Below are positions 27,380 through 35,811 of a DNA stretch of 64,000 nt, one piece after another (the first letter of the stretch is position 1; every line of letters begins with the position of its first letter). The position numbers were made by a program, and so were the translations under genes. The notes under the pieces are model-generated. The model was given only the letters and a program-made list of their open reading frames with translations. It made no database searches and was not told where the DNA came from. Source of the DNA: an uncultured Lachnospiraceae bacterium (GTDB lineage: Bacteria > Bacillota > Clostridia > Lachnospirales > Lachnospiraceae); contig CAKRGM010000003.1 of assembly GCA_934330725.1 (NCBI GenBank), positions 75,557 to 139,556 of the forward strand. Direction: 5' to 3'.

Positions 27380-28456
27380 ATGTTAAAAGATGAGAAGTTA
27401 AAAGCACTTGATGCTGCGATATCTAATATTGAGAAACAATTTGGAAAAGGTTCTGTAATGAAGCTTGGTGAATCAAATGTCAATTTTAATGTTGAATCAG
27501 TACCTACAGGATCTTTAAGTCTTGATATTGCCTTAGGACTTGGAGGAGTTCCAAAGGGAAGAATTATTGAAGTATATGGACCGGAATCAAGTGGTAAAAC
27601 TACAGTAGCACTTCATATGGTAGCGGAAGTACAGAAACGTGGTGGTATAGCGGGATTTATTGATGCAGAACATGCGTTGGATCCTGTGTATGCTAAGAAT
27701 ATAGGAGTTGATATTGATAATTTATACATTTCACAGCCGGATAGTGGTGAACAGGCATTAGAGATTACTGAAACAATGGTAAGATCAGGTGCTATAGATA
27801 TCGTTATTGTCGATTCAGTAGCAGCACTTGTACCAAAAGCAGAAATCGATGGAGATATGGGAGACTCGCATGTTGGTTTACAGGCAAGGCTTATGTCTCA
27901 GGCATTGAGAAAACTTACACCGGTAGTCAGCAAGAATAACTGCGTGGTTATATTTATAAACCAGCTTAGAGAGAAAGTCGGAGTTATGTTTGGAAATCCT
28001 GAAACAACTACAGGTGGAAGGGCACTTAAGTTTTATTCATCAGTACGTCTTGATGTAAGAAGAATAGAAACATTAAAACAGGGCGGAGAGGTTGTAGGAA
28101 ACCGTACCAGGGTAAAAGTGGTAAAGAATAAGGTAGCACCGCCATTTAAAGAGGCTGAATTTGATATTATGTTTGGTAAGGGAATATCGGTAGAAGGAGA
28201 TATTCTTGATTTGGCGGCTAATGTTGGTATTGTCCAGAAAAGCGGCGCATGGTTTGCATATAATGACAATAAGATTGGACAGGGACGTGAGAATGCAAAG
28301 CAGTTTCTTATACAGAATCCGGACATAATGAATGAAATCGAGCAGAAGGTAAGGAATTATTATCAACTTGATGGTGCAGAAAAAGAGACTGATAATGAAA
28401 ATGTGGCTGATAAGACGGAATCTGCTGGTAAGTCTGACACAAAGAAGAAAGCGTAA
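27380..28456 (+). CDS. recA: RecA recombinase
   Basis: This is a 358-residue recombinase that forms the presynaptic filament, does strand exchange and triggers LexA cleavage. Walker A is GPESSGKT (67-74), Walker B is IVIVDSVAAL near 140-149, and the DNA-binding loop L2 region includes NPETTTGGRALKFY. The usual acidic/polar C-terminal tail follows (about 330-358: Asp, Glu, Lys, Ser rich). AAGGAG precedes ATG 27380. It is controlled by two LexA boxes around its promoter. recX follows after five bases. Confidence 0.98.
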   Translation: MLKDEKLKALDAAISNIEKQFGKGSVMKLGESNVNFNVESVPTGSLSLDIALGLGGVPKGRIIEVYGPESSGKTTVALHMVAEVQKRGGIAGFIDAEHALDPVYAKNIGVDIDNLYISQPDSGEQALEITETMVRSGAIDIVIVDSVAALVPKAEIDGDMGDSHVGLQARLMSQALRKLTPVVSKNNCVVIFINQLREKVGVMFGNPETTTGGRALKFYSSVRLDVRRIETLKQGGEVVGNRTRVKVVKNKVAPPFKEAEFDIMFGKGISVEGDILDLAANVGIVQKSGAWFAYNDNKIGQGRENAKQFLIQNPDIMNEIEQKVRNYYQLDGAEKETDNENVADKTESAGKSDTKKKA

Positions 28457-28461
28457 TATGA

Positions 28462-29112
28462 ATGTATTATAATGATATTGAATTAATAGTGACGCAGATT
28501 AAGGATATATCAAGTAAACGCAGGCTCATTTATATAAATTATGAGCCTGCATTTGCTTTATATAACTCTGAAATAAAAAAATATAATATAGAACCGGAAC
28601 ATGCAGTGAGTCATGAAACATTAATGAAAATTAATTCTGAAATATTGTATAAAAGAGCGCTGACAAGAGCTGTCAGCCTTTTAAAAGATAAAGATTACAC
28701 AGAGTATGAACTTAAAAATAAACTCAAAAAATCATATTATTCAGATTATGCAGTAGATAATGTAATAGAATATGTAAAACAGCATAGGTATGTGGATGAT
28801 GAAAGATATGCTTATAATTATATTAATTTCAAATCAGGTACTAAAAGCAGATATCAGATTATGTATTTCTTAAAGAATAAAGGTATTAGTAAAAATATAA
28901 TTGATAGCTGTTGTGAAGAATTTTATGCTGAAAACGGAGAAGTTGAACTAAATAGTCTTATTGATAAAATAAAGCGATTAAATATTCCGGCTGAAGATTT
29001 TTCTTACGAAAAAAAATGTAAAATAATAAATAAGTTTTATAGAAAAGGATTTAATGTCGATTTGATTAAAAAAGCACTTGATATTGTGTTTGCAGATGTA
29101 GATAACTACTAG
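28462..29112 (+). CDS. recX: RecX regulatory protein
   Basis: This is a 216-residue, strongly basic, helix-rich protein. Three RecX three-helix repeats can be recognised from about 75. The first has LLKDKDYTEYELKNKLKKSY, the second the family hallmark YVDDERYAYNYI, and the third is a shorter KNKGISKNIIDSCCEEF. RecX binds RecA filaments and limits their growth. It starts five bases after recA, so co-expression under LexA control is expected. The RBS is weak. Confidence 0.88.
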   Translation: MYYNDIELIVTQIKDISSKRRLIYINYEPAFALYNSEIKKYNIEPEHAVSHETLMKINSEILYKRALTRAVSLLKDKDYTEYELKNKLKKSYYSDYAVDNVIEYVKQHRYVDDERYAYNYINFKSGTKSRYQIMYFLKNKGISKNIIDSCCEEFYAENGEVELNSLIDKIKRLNIPAEDFSYEKKCKIINKFYRKGFNVDLIKKALDIVFADVDNY

Positions 29113-29118
29113 TTTTTC

Positions 29119-29147
29119 TTGACAATGCATATATTTAAGTATAAAAT
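29119..29147 (+). promoter_or_regulatory. rny promoter
   Basis: TTGACA (29119-29124) and TAAAAT (29142-29147) are spaced by 17 bases, 50 bases before the rny start. Almost consensus; indicates a separate transcript from recA-recX. Confidence 0.75.
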
Positions 29148-29196
29148 TATGTTATTGTATGTTTATACAATTAAAACTAAATAAGGAGGTGCTCCT

Positions 29197-30741
29197 GTGT
29201 CAGTTGTTATCGCTATAATTGCTACATTAATTATAGTCGCACCTATCACATGGCTTATTTCTTCGAATATTCAGAAGAAAATTAACGATGCTAAGATTGG
29301 CAACGCTAATGATAAGGCCAGAGAGATAATAGATGATGCTTTAAAAGTGGCTGAGACAAAGAAAAAAGAGGCACTCTTAGAGGTTAAAGAGGAATCTTTA
29401 AAGACTAAGAATGAACTTGAGCGAGAGACTAAGGAAAGACGTACTGAATTACAAAAGTATGAAAGACGAGTTCTTGCAAAGGAAGAGTCTCTTGATAAGA
29501 AAATCGAAGCTGTAGAGAAGCGCGACTTGAGCATTGCCAGGAAAGAAGAAGAACTTGGCAGAATGAAGCAGGAAGTTGATGAACTTGAACAGAAGCGACA
29601 GAAGGAACTTGAAAGAATCTCAGGATTGACCTCCGAACAGGCAAAAGAATATCTATTAAAGACTGTTGAAGACGAAGTTAAACATGATACTGCGATAATG
29701 GTAAAAACATTAGAAAGCAGAGCAAAAGAGGAAGCAGATAAAAAGGCAAAGGAATATGTTGTTTCAGCTATTCAGCGTTGCGCAGCGGATCACGTTGCAG
29801 AAACGACTATTTCAGTTGTACAGCTTCCTAATGACGAAATGAAAGGCCGCATAATTGGTAGAGAGGGTAGAAACATAAGAACATTAGAAACTCTTACCGG
29901 TGTAGAACTTATTATTGATGATACACCAGAAGCGGTAGTTTTATCGGGCTTTGATCCAATAAGAAGAGAGGTTGCAAGAATTGCCCTTGAGAAGCTGATT
30001 CTTGATGGACGTATTCATCCGGCAAGAATTGAGGAAATGGTTGAAAAAGCTCAGAAAGAAGTCGAGGTATTAATTAAAGAAGAAGGTGAAGCCGCAACCC
30101 TTGAGGTTGGCGTTCATGGAATTCATCCGGAATTAGTAAAATTACTCGGAAGGATGCGTTTCAGGACAAGTTATGGACAAAATGCATTAAAACATTCAAT
30201 TGAAGTAGCACAACTTTCTGGTTTGTTAGCTGGTGAGATAGGTGTTGATATCAAGCTTGCTAAAAGAGCTGGTTTATTACATGATATTGGTAAATCAGTT
30301 GATCATGAAATTGAAGGCTCACATGTTCAGATTGGTGTTGATTTATGTAAGCGTTATAAAGAATCCCCAATCGTAATTAATGCTGTAGAAGCACATCATG
30401 GTGACGTTGAACCGGAAAGTTTGATAGCATGTATCGTACAGGCAGCTGATACTATTTCAGCAGCAAGACCGGGTGCAAGAAGAGAAACGTTAGAAACTTA
30501 TACAAACAGACTTAAACAATTAGAAGATATTACAAATTCCTTTAAGGGAGTTGAAAAGTCATTTGCCATTCAGGCAGGTAGAGAGATTCGTGTAATGGTA
30601 GTTCCTGAAGTTGTTAATGATTCAGATATGGTACTTATGGCAAGAGATATTTCTAAGCAGATTGAAGAGCAGATGGAATATCCTGGACAGATTAAAGTAA
30701 GTGTAATTAGAGAATCCAGAGCCGTCGACTATGCAAAATAA
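29197..30741 (+). CDS. rny: Ribonuclease Y
   Basis: This is a 514-residue membrane-anchored endoribonuclease that starts mRNA decay in Firmicutes. An N-terminal hydrophobic anchor (about 2-20) is followed by a long charged coiled coil (about 30-190). Next come a KH domain with GRIIGREGRNIR near 219-230 and an HD domain with KHSIEVAQ and LLHDIGK (metal-binding HD near 360). The length is standard. The start is GTG 29197 after AAGGAGG. It has its own promoter and a strong terminator, so it is monocistronic. Confidence 0.96.
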   Translation: MSVVIAIIATLIIVAPITWLISSNIQKKINDAKIGNANDKAREIIDDALKVAETKKKEALLEVKEESLKTKNELERETKERRTELQKYERRVLAKEESLDKKIEAVEKRDLSIARKEEELGRMKQEVDELEQKRQKELERISGLTSEQAKEYLLKTVEDEVKHDTAIMVKTLESRAKEEADKKAKEYVVSAIQRCAADHVAETTISVVQLPNDEMKGRIIGREGRNIRTLETLTGVELIIDDTPEAVVLSGFDPIRREVARIALEKLILDGRIHPARIEEMVEKAQKEVEVLIKEEGEAATLEVGVHGIHPELVKLLGRMRFRTSYGQNALKHSIEVAQLSGLLAGEIGVDIKLAKRAGLLHDIGKSVDHEIEGSHVQIGVDLCKRYKESPIVINAVEAHHGDVEPESLIACIVQAADTISAARPGARRETLETYTNRLKQLEDITNSFKGVEKSFAIQAGREIRVMVVPEVVNDSDMVLMARDISKQIEEQMEYPGQIKVSVIRESRAVDYAK

Positions 30742-30761
30742 TTAATATTATGGAATGAGAC

Positions 30762-30802
30762 AAGCCTTTAAATCTTAATATATAAGATTTAAAGGCTTTT
30801 TT
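30762..30802 (+). terminator. Strong terminator after rny
   Basis: AAGCCTTTAAATCTT (30762-30776) pairs perfectly with AAGATTTAAAGGCTT (30784-30798) over a 7-base loop, followed by a run of T. Textbook Rho-independent terminator. Confidence 0.92.
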
Positions 30803-31108
30803 ATGTAATGTCTTATATAGTGTTTTATGTAATGTCTTTATACAAAGATAAGCTACTCATGTAATATGAATGATACTTAAATTTATTATGCTTTTCTACA
30901 AAATAAGTTAATAAAAAAAGGGCGATAACATCGAGAACGTTAATAATGTAAAGAAAAATCTCAAAAATTCTTAATAAAATTACATATTTTTGGATATAAG
31001 TTCAAATAAATAATCGTAGTATTGATTTTTATATAAATAAAGTGTATTATGTTAAAAGTTTATGGAAACATATGAAGAATAAAACTAAAATAAGAATGGA
31101 GAATTTTT
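30803..31108. other. AT-rich intergenic region between rny and the aminotransferase gene
   Basis: No gene is seen here. The left part has an imperfect direct repeat, TTTATGTAATGTCTT, twice within about 40 bases at and after the terminator tail. The right part holds the promoter at 31022-31050. The middle is very AT rich with no riboswitch or RNA-gene signature that I can recognise. Confidence 0.5.
31022..31050 (+). promoter_or_regulatory. Promoter of the aminotransferase gene
   Basis: TTGATT (31022-31027) and TATTAT (31045-31050) are spaced by 17 bases, 58 bases before the start codon at 31109. Confidence 0.65.
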
Positions 31109-32392
31109 ATGCAGTATAATGAAATGAGCAAAGACGAATTATTAAAGTTGAAGGCTGATCTTGATAAGGAATATCAGGAAGCTAAGGCAAAGGGTTTAAA
31201 GCTTGATATGTCACGTGGAAAACCATCAGCAATTCAGCTCAACGTGTCACTTGGATTATTGGATGCCGTTAACAGTTCTTCAGATTTTAATACAGAGAAT
31301 GGTACAGATTGCAGAAATTATGGCGTGCTTGATGGGATTCCTGAAGCTAAGGAACTTATGGCTGAAATGATGGGAACAAAAGCCGATAATGTAATCGTAT
31401 ATGGTAACGCAAGTCTTAATATTATGTACGATCAGGTTGCAAGAGCTTATATTCATGGCATAATGGGAAATACTCCATGGTGCAGACTGGATAAGGTTAA
31501 ATTTTTATGTCCTGTTCCAGGCTATGACAGACATTTTAAGATTACAGAAACATTCGGCGTTGAGATGATTAATATTCCTATGACACAGGATGGTCCTGAT
31601 ATGGATATGGTTGAAAAATATGTTAATAATGATGAGACTGTAAAGGGAATATGGTGTGTTCCTAAGTATTCAAATCCTCAGGGCTTCACATATTCTGATG
31701 AAACTGTTAAAAGATTTGCCGGATTAAAACCAGCTGCAAAAGATTTTAGAATTTTCTGGGATAATGCATATGTTATACATCATTTATATGATGATAAGCA
31801 GGATGAGATTCTTGATATTATATCTGAATGTGAAAAAGCTGGAAATCCTGATATGGTATTTGAATTTGCATCAACTTCAAAAGTAAGCTTTCCAGGTTCA
31901 GGTATAGCAGCTTTAGCAGCATCAAAAGCAAATCTTGATGATATAAAAAGCAAGCTTACAGTACAGACAATAGGATACGATAAATTAAACCAGTTAAGAC
32001 ATGTAAGATTCTTTAAGAACCTTGACGGTTTAAAGGCACATATGAAAAAACATGCTGATGTTATGAGACCAAAGTTTGAGGCGGTTTTGGATGTGCTTAA
32101 CAAAGAACTTGGGGGATTAGGAGTTGGCTCATGGTATGCACCAAGAGGTGGATATTTTATTTCATTTGATGCATTAGAGGGCTGTGCCAAAGCAATAGTT
32201 GCCAAGTGTCAGGAAGCAGGTGTAAAGCTTACTAATGCAGGTGCAACATTTCCATATGGAAAAGATCCAAAAGACAGTAATATAAGAATTGCGCCTTCAT
32301 TCCCAACACCGGAAGAGATGGCTCAGGCTGCAGATTTATTTGTACTTTGTGTTAAGATTGTAAGTGTAGAAAAAATTCTTGAAACAAAATAA
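31109..32392 (+). CDS. Aspartate aminotransferase, type Ic (PF12897-like) PLP enzyme
   Basis: This is a 427-residue fold-type I aminotransferase of the MocR-related subgroup, to which the Corynebacterium type Ic aspartate aminotransferase belongs. The N-terminal part has DMSRGKPS. YGNASLN near 93-99 is in the cofactor phosphate region. A CVPKYSNPQG segment carries the Asn-Pro-x-Gly motif, and STSKVSFPGSG holds the likely PLP Schiff-base Lys. The length is in range. TGGAG precedes ATG 31109. It would exchange aspartate and oxaloacetate with 2-oxoglutarate and glutamate; other acceptors cannot be excluded. It sits alone between a promoter and a terminator. Confidence 0.85.
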   Translation: MQYNEMSKDELLKLKADLDKEYQEAKAKGLKLDMSRGKPSAIQLNVSLGLLDAVNSSSDFNTENGTDCRNYGVLDGIPEAKELMAEMMGTKADNVIVYGNASLNIMYDQVARAYIHGIMGNTPWCRLDKVKFLCPVPGYDRHFKITETFGVEMINIPMTQDGPDMDMVEKYVNNDETVKGIWCVPKYSNPQGFTYSDETVKRFAGLKPAAKDFRIFWDNAYVIHHLYDDKQDEILDIISECEKAGNPDMVFEFASTSKVSFPGSGIAALAASKANLDDIKSKLTVQTIGYDKLNQLRHVRFFKNLDGLKAHMKKHADVMRPKFEAVLDVLNKELGGLGVGSWYAPRGGYFISFDALEGCAKAIVAKCQEAGVKLTNAGATFPYGKDPKDSNIRIAPSFPTPEEMAQAADLFVLCVKIVSVEKILETK

Positions 32393-32409
32393 TATTAATA
32401 TATTATATA

Positions 32410-32448
32410 AAAGGCTGTGACATTTTTATGCCCCAGCCTTTATATTTT
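32410..32448 (+). terminator. Terminator after the aminotransferase gene
   Basis: AAAGGCT (32410-32416) pairs with AGCCTTT (32435-32441) over an 18-base loop, followed by ATATTTT. Moderate strength by eye. Confidence 0.65.
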
Positions 32449-32503
32449 AATATGGAATGAATTATATTACATTGTGCGTTAAAAGCACAGAAATGGAGAG
32501 TAT

Positions 32504-33301
32504 ATGTTTAAATTTGGTTTTATTGGTATGGGCAATATGGGATATGCAATGTTAAAAGGTGCATTAGAGAGTTTTTCAAAGGATGAAATTATATTTTCAT
32601 GCAAGACATCTTCAAAAAGGGAGAAGATATATAATGAAACAGGCGTAAAATACGCAGAAAGTAATGCAGAATGTGCAAATAGTGCAAAGTACATAATTCT
32701 TGCTGTTAAGCCACAGGTATATGATGTTGTACTTAAAAATATTAAGGATGTTATTACTGAGGATACTGTACTTATTTCACTTGCACCTGGAATAACAATT
32801 GAGAATATTAAAAATAGTTTTGCACAGGATGTAAAGGTTGTAAGAGCAATGCCAAATACTCCGGCACTTGTTGGTGAGGGTATGACAGGAATTTCATATG
32901 ATGAAGCAGAATTTTCACTTGAGGAAAGAGATGTGGTTGAAAAGTTTTTTAACTCATTTGGCAAAGTCGTAAAAGTGCCGGAAAATCTTATGAGTGCAGT
33001 TGTATGTGCCAGTGGAAGTTCACCTGCATATGTTTACATGTTTATAGAAAGTCTTGCTGACAGTGTTGTTAAATATGGTATACCAAGAAAAGATGCGTAT
33101 AAACTTGTTGCACAGACAGTACTTGGCTCTGCAAAGATGGTGCTTGAAACACAGGAACATCCGGGAAAACTAAAAGATGATGTGTGTTCACCTGGTGGTA
33201 CGACAATAAGAGGAGTTGCTGCACTTGAGGAATATGGACTTAGAAATGCTCTTATAAAGGCTACGGATGAGTGCTATCTGGCCTGCAATAAAAACAAATA
33301 A
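32504..33301 (+). CDS. proC: Pyrroline-5-carboxylate reductase
   Basis: This is a 265-residue NAD(P)H-dependent enzyme for the last step of proline synthesis. The N-terminal Rossmann motif GMGNMGYAMLKG is near 6-17. VRAMPNTPALVGEGM, a family signature, is near 110-124. The C-terminal signature CSPGGTTIRGVAALEEYG (about 226-243) lines the active site. AATGGAG precedes ATG 32504. The next gene follows after 15 bases, so the two are probably one operon. Confidence 0.96.
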   Translation: MFKFGFIGMGNMGYAMLKGALESFSKDEIIFSCKTSSKREKIYNETGVKYAESNAECANSAKYIILAVKPQVYDVVLKNIKDVITEDTVLISLAPGITIENIKNSFAQDVKVVRAMPNTPALVGEGMTGISYDEAEFSLEERDVVEKFFNSFGKVVKVPENLMSAVVCASGSSPAYVYMFIESLADSVVKYGIPRKDAYKLVAQTVLGSAKMVLETQEHPGKLKDDVCSPGGTTIRGVAALEEYGLRNALIKATDECYLACNKNK

Positions 33302-33316
33302 TCAGGAGTATATGAT

Positions 33317-33883
33317 ATGAAAACGCCAAAAAATCTTGAACATATCGTACGTACGCAAAGAACTCTTAAGTATAAGGGTTCAATGCTTTCTATGTATGCA
33401 GATACTATACAGGTGCCAAATGGTAATGTTGCAGAGTGGGATTTTATTGACCATAAAGGTGCTGCAGCTGTTGTTCCTGTTATGGATGATGGACGGATTG
33501 TTATGGTACGTCAGTTTAGAAATGCATTAGACAGAGAAACTCTTGAGATTCCTGCAGGTGGATTAAATAAAGATGAACCTGCGATTGTTGCTGCAGCAAG
33601 GGAACTTGAAGAGGAAACAGGATATTATTCAGATAAACTTGAACCACTGATATCAATTGCCACAGCAGTGGCATTCTGTAATGAGATAATTGATATTTAT
33701 GTTGCGTCAGATTTAAAAAAGACACATCAGAACCTTGATGAAGATGAATATATTAATGTTGAAATGTATTATCCGGAAGAACTTGCAGAAATGATTTATA
33801 AGGGACAGATACAGGATTCAAAAACAATTTCAGCTATAATGTCATATATCAATAAATATGGACATATATTAAGCCATAAGTAA
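33317..33883 (+). CDS. nudF: Nudix hydrolase, ADP-ribose pyrophosphatase type
   Basis: This is a 188-residue hydrolase with a perfect Nudix box, G-x5-E-x7-REUxEExGU, beginning near residue 73: GGLNKDE, then PAIVAAARELEEETGY. The N-terminal strands and dimer region match ADP-ribose pyrophosphatases (NudF/YqkG), which hydrolyse ADP-ribose to AMP and ribose-5-phosphate. AGGAG precedes ATG 33317. As in Bacillus, where nudF lies near spoIIM, a SpoIIM-like gene follows, which strengthens this call over other Nudix types. Confidence 0.88.
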   Translation: MKTPKNLEHIVRTQRTLKYKGSMLSMYADTIQVPNGNVAEWDFIDHKGAAAVVPVMDDGRIVMVRQFRNALDRETLEIPAGGLNKDEPAIVAAARELEEETGYYSDKLEPLISIATAVAFCNEIIDIYVASDLKKTHQNLDEDEYINVEMYYPEELAEMIYKGQIQDSKTISAIMSYINKYGHILSHK

Positions 33884-33903
33884 AAAATGAAAGGCTTAAT
33901 CAG

Positions 33904-34458
33904 TTGGGAGCAGTAATAAAAGAGTATACAATAAAGTACAGATGCATAATGATAATTGCGGCCGGTATTCTTGCTGGTACATGCTTTGCAAATATTTCAA
34001 AGACCTTCTGTCTGTCATGGGGAATATTTAACAGCAGTTACTTTGCAAATTATAATGATATAACGGTGAACAGTGTAATGCTATGGCAGTATATTGCAAA
34101 GAACAGGCTGCAAAATATAGCAGCTGTAACGCTTTTTGGGCTGACAAGATTCAGAAAATTATTCTTATCAATATATCTTGTATATATTGGTGCATGCTTT
34201 GGAACATTTTTAAGCATTGCAATAATGCGTTTTGGAATTGCGGGTATACTTATATATATATTATCTGTTCTGCCACATTACATATTTTATGGTCTGGCTG
34301 TATATATTCTTTATAATTTACTTCTAAGAAGGCAGATATGCAGAAAAAATAAAATAGTATTATTTATTGTTGTTCTGTGTGCAATGGCGGCAGGAACATA
34401 TTGTGAAGCGTATATAAATCCATATATAATAAAAAAACTGTACGTAATCCTTTATTAG
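33904..34458 (+). CDS. spoIIM: SpoIIM-like stage II sporulation membrane protein
   Basis: This is a 184-residue protein with about five hydrophobic helices, the size and topology of SpoIIM, part of the SpoIIDMP peptidoglycan machinery for engulfment. Sequence identity to known SpoIIM is low by eye. I rely on the helix pattern, the central RLQNIAAVTLFGLTRFRK segment before a glycine-rich helix, and position next to nudF and upstream of pdp/dacF, the Bacillus gene neighbourhood. The start is TTG 33904 with AAGG about nine bases upstream. The terminator overlaps the last codons. No spoIID or spoIIP is in the window. Confidence 0.65.
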   Translation: MGAVIKEYTIKYRCIMIIAAGILAGTCFANISKTFCLSWGIFNSSYFANYNDITVNSVMLWQYIAKNRLQNIAAVTLFGLTRFRKLFLSIYLVYIGACFGTFLSIAIMRFGIAGILIYILSVLPHYIFYGLAVYILYNLLLRRQICRKNKIVLFIVVLCAMAAGTYCEAYINPYIIKKLYVILY

Positions 34459-34477
34459 GATTTACGTACAGTTTTTT
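34432..34477. terminator. Bidirectional terminator overlapping the spoIIM stop codon
   Basis: AAAAAACTGTACGTAATCC (34432-34450) pairs with GGATTTACGTACAGTTTTTT (34458-34477) with one bulged base and a 7-base loop that contains most of the TAG stop. A and T tracts flank both sides, so it can end spoIIM and, in reverse, aroF. Confidence 0.9.
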
Positions 34478-34531
34478 ATTATAGTTATATATTCGCATAT
34501 CGCAGAGCAAATATAATAATTGTATATTTAT

Positions 34532-35560
34532 TTATACCATTTCGGCGATAGTATATAAAAGCTTTTCTGAATCTTCCCATCCAAGACATGGATCTGTGAT
34601 TGATTTTCCATAAACGCCATCGCCAACCTTCTGGTTGCCAGGTTCAATATAGCTTTCAATCATCATACCCTTAACAAGCTTTCTTACATCGTCTGAATGC
34701 TTACGGCTGTTAAGAACTTCCTTTGTAATTCTTATCTGTTCTTTATACTGCTTTGATGAATTACTGTGATTAGCATCGACAATAACAGCTGGATTTAATA
34801 AGTCAGTTTTTTGATACATGTTGTGAAGTCTTATTAAATCTTCATAGTGGTAGTTAGGAATGCACTGACCGTGCTTATTTACAGCACCTCTTAAGATTGT
34901 ATGTGCATATGGATTACCAGGAGTATTAACTTCCCAGTTTCTGTAAATAAATGTCTGCTTAGCCTGTGCTGCAACAACAGAGTTGAGCATAACGGATAAA
35001 TCACCGCTTGTAGGATTCTTCATACCAGCAGGTACATCCATTCCACTTACAGTAAGTCTGTGCTGTTGATCTTCAACAGATCTTGCGCCTACAGCTACAT
35101 ATGATAAAACGTCTGATAAGAACCAGTAGTTTTCAGGGTAGAGCATTTCGTCAGCAGGCATAAGTTCAGTCTGAGCCATAACATCGATATGCATTTTTCT
35201 TATTGCAAGAAGACCTGCAAATAAATCAGGTTTCTTTTCAGGATCCGGCTGATGGAGCATTCCCTTGTAACCTTTACCTGTTGTTCTTGGCTTGTTAGTA
35301 TAAACTCTTGGAATGATAATAACCTTATCCTTGATTTTTTCCTGTACTTTCTTTAAACGTAAAGTATAATCTAAAACTGCCTCTTCATTATCAGCTGAAC
35401 ATGGACCGATAATTGCTAAAAATTTATCAGACTTGCCTGAAATAACGTCTTTTATCTCCTGATCTGTCGCAGCTTTTAATTTTGCAATATTGTCAGGAAC
35501 CGGGTATTCTTCTTTTACTTCCGAAGGAACAGGAAGTTTTTTTACAAATTCGAAACTCAT
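34532..35560 (-). CDS. aroF: 3-deoxy-7-phosphoheptulonate (DAHP) synthase, AroG/F/H type
   Basis: This is a 342-residue class I-alpha DAHP synthase, the first enzyme of the shikimate pathway (PEP plus erythrose-4-phosphate). Family landmarks are IIGPCSADN near 50-58, TNKPRTTGKGYKG (substrate phosphate binding), GARSVEDQQHR, the KNPTSGDLSVM block and DANHSN with the metal-binding His. The N-terminal extension of about 40 residues is the type used in AroG for allosteric control by aromatic amino acids; which one acts here is unknown. It starts at ATG 35560 with GAGAGG upstream. It lies reversed between spoIIM and pdp. The assigned isozyme letter is conventional only. Confidence 0.92.
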   Translation of the reverse strand: MSFEFVKKLPVPSEVKEEYPVPDNIAKLKAATDQEIKDVISGKSDKFLAIIGPCSADNEEAVLDYTLRLKKVQEKIKDKVIIIPRVYTNKPRTTGKGYKGMLHQPDPEKKPDLFAGLLAIRKMHIDVMAQTELMPADEMLYPENYWFLSDVLSYVAVGARSVEDQQHRLTVSGMDVPAGMKNPTSGDLSVMLNSVVAAQAKQTFIYRNWEVNTPGNPYAHTILRGAVNKHGQCIPNYHYEDLIRLHNMYQKTDLLNPAVIVDANHSNSSKQYKEQIRITKEVLNSRKHSDDVRKLVKGMMIESYIEPGNQKVGDGVYGKSITDPCLGWEDSEKLLYTIAEMV

Positions 35561-35589
35561 ATTTACCTCTCATTCTGTTGTATAAAATT

Positions 35590-35649
35590 TGATGGTCATA
35601 GCTACCATCACAATTTGTTAATTATAATATATTTTGTGATAAATGTAAA
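35590..35649 (-). promoter_or_regulatory. aroF promoter with a hairpin at the predicted transcript 5' end
   Basis: On the minus strand, TTTACA (35649-35644) and TATAAT (35626-35621) are spaced by 17 bases. Transcription would begin near 35613. A hairpin TGATGGT...ACCATCA (35610-35604 with 35596-35590, 7-base loop) starts only a few bases later, well before the RBS. It is not followed by a strong T run, so mRNA 5' protection is as likely as attenuation. Confidence 0.65.
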
Positions 35650-35811
35650 TATTATAAACTTTGACTTTCTAAATTTTATTATGCTTTTATTATCAATTTT
35701 TTTTACAATTTACTTTAGAATATTATATTTTGAAGAAGATTCTGTTATAATTAAAGAAATAATGAGTTTAGCAAATGCCTGAGGTTTTATGAAGATAATG
35801 GGGATAAGTAT

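Noticed and set aside
30803..31108. Possible small RNA or riboswitch in the long gap after rny
   Set aside because: Only a short direct repeat and a promoter are visible; no structured, GC-containing core stands out.
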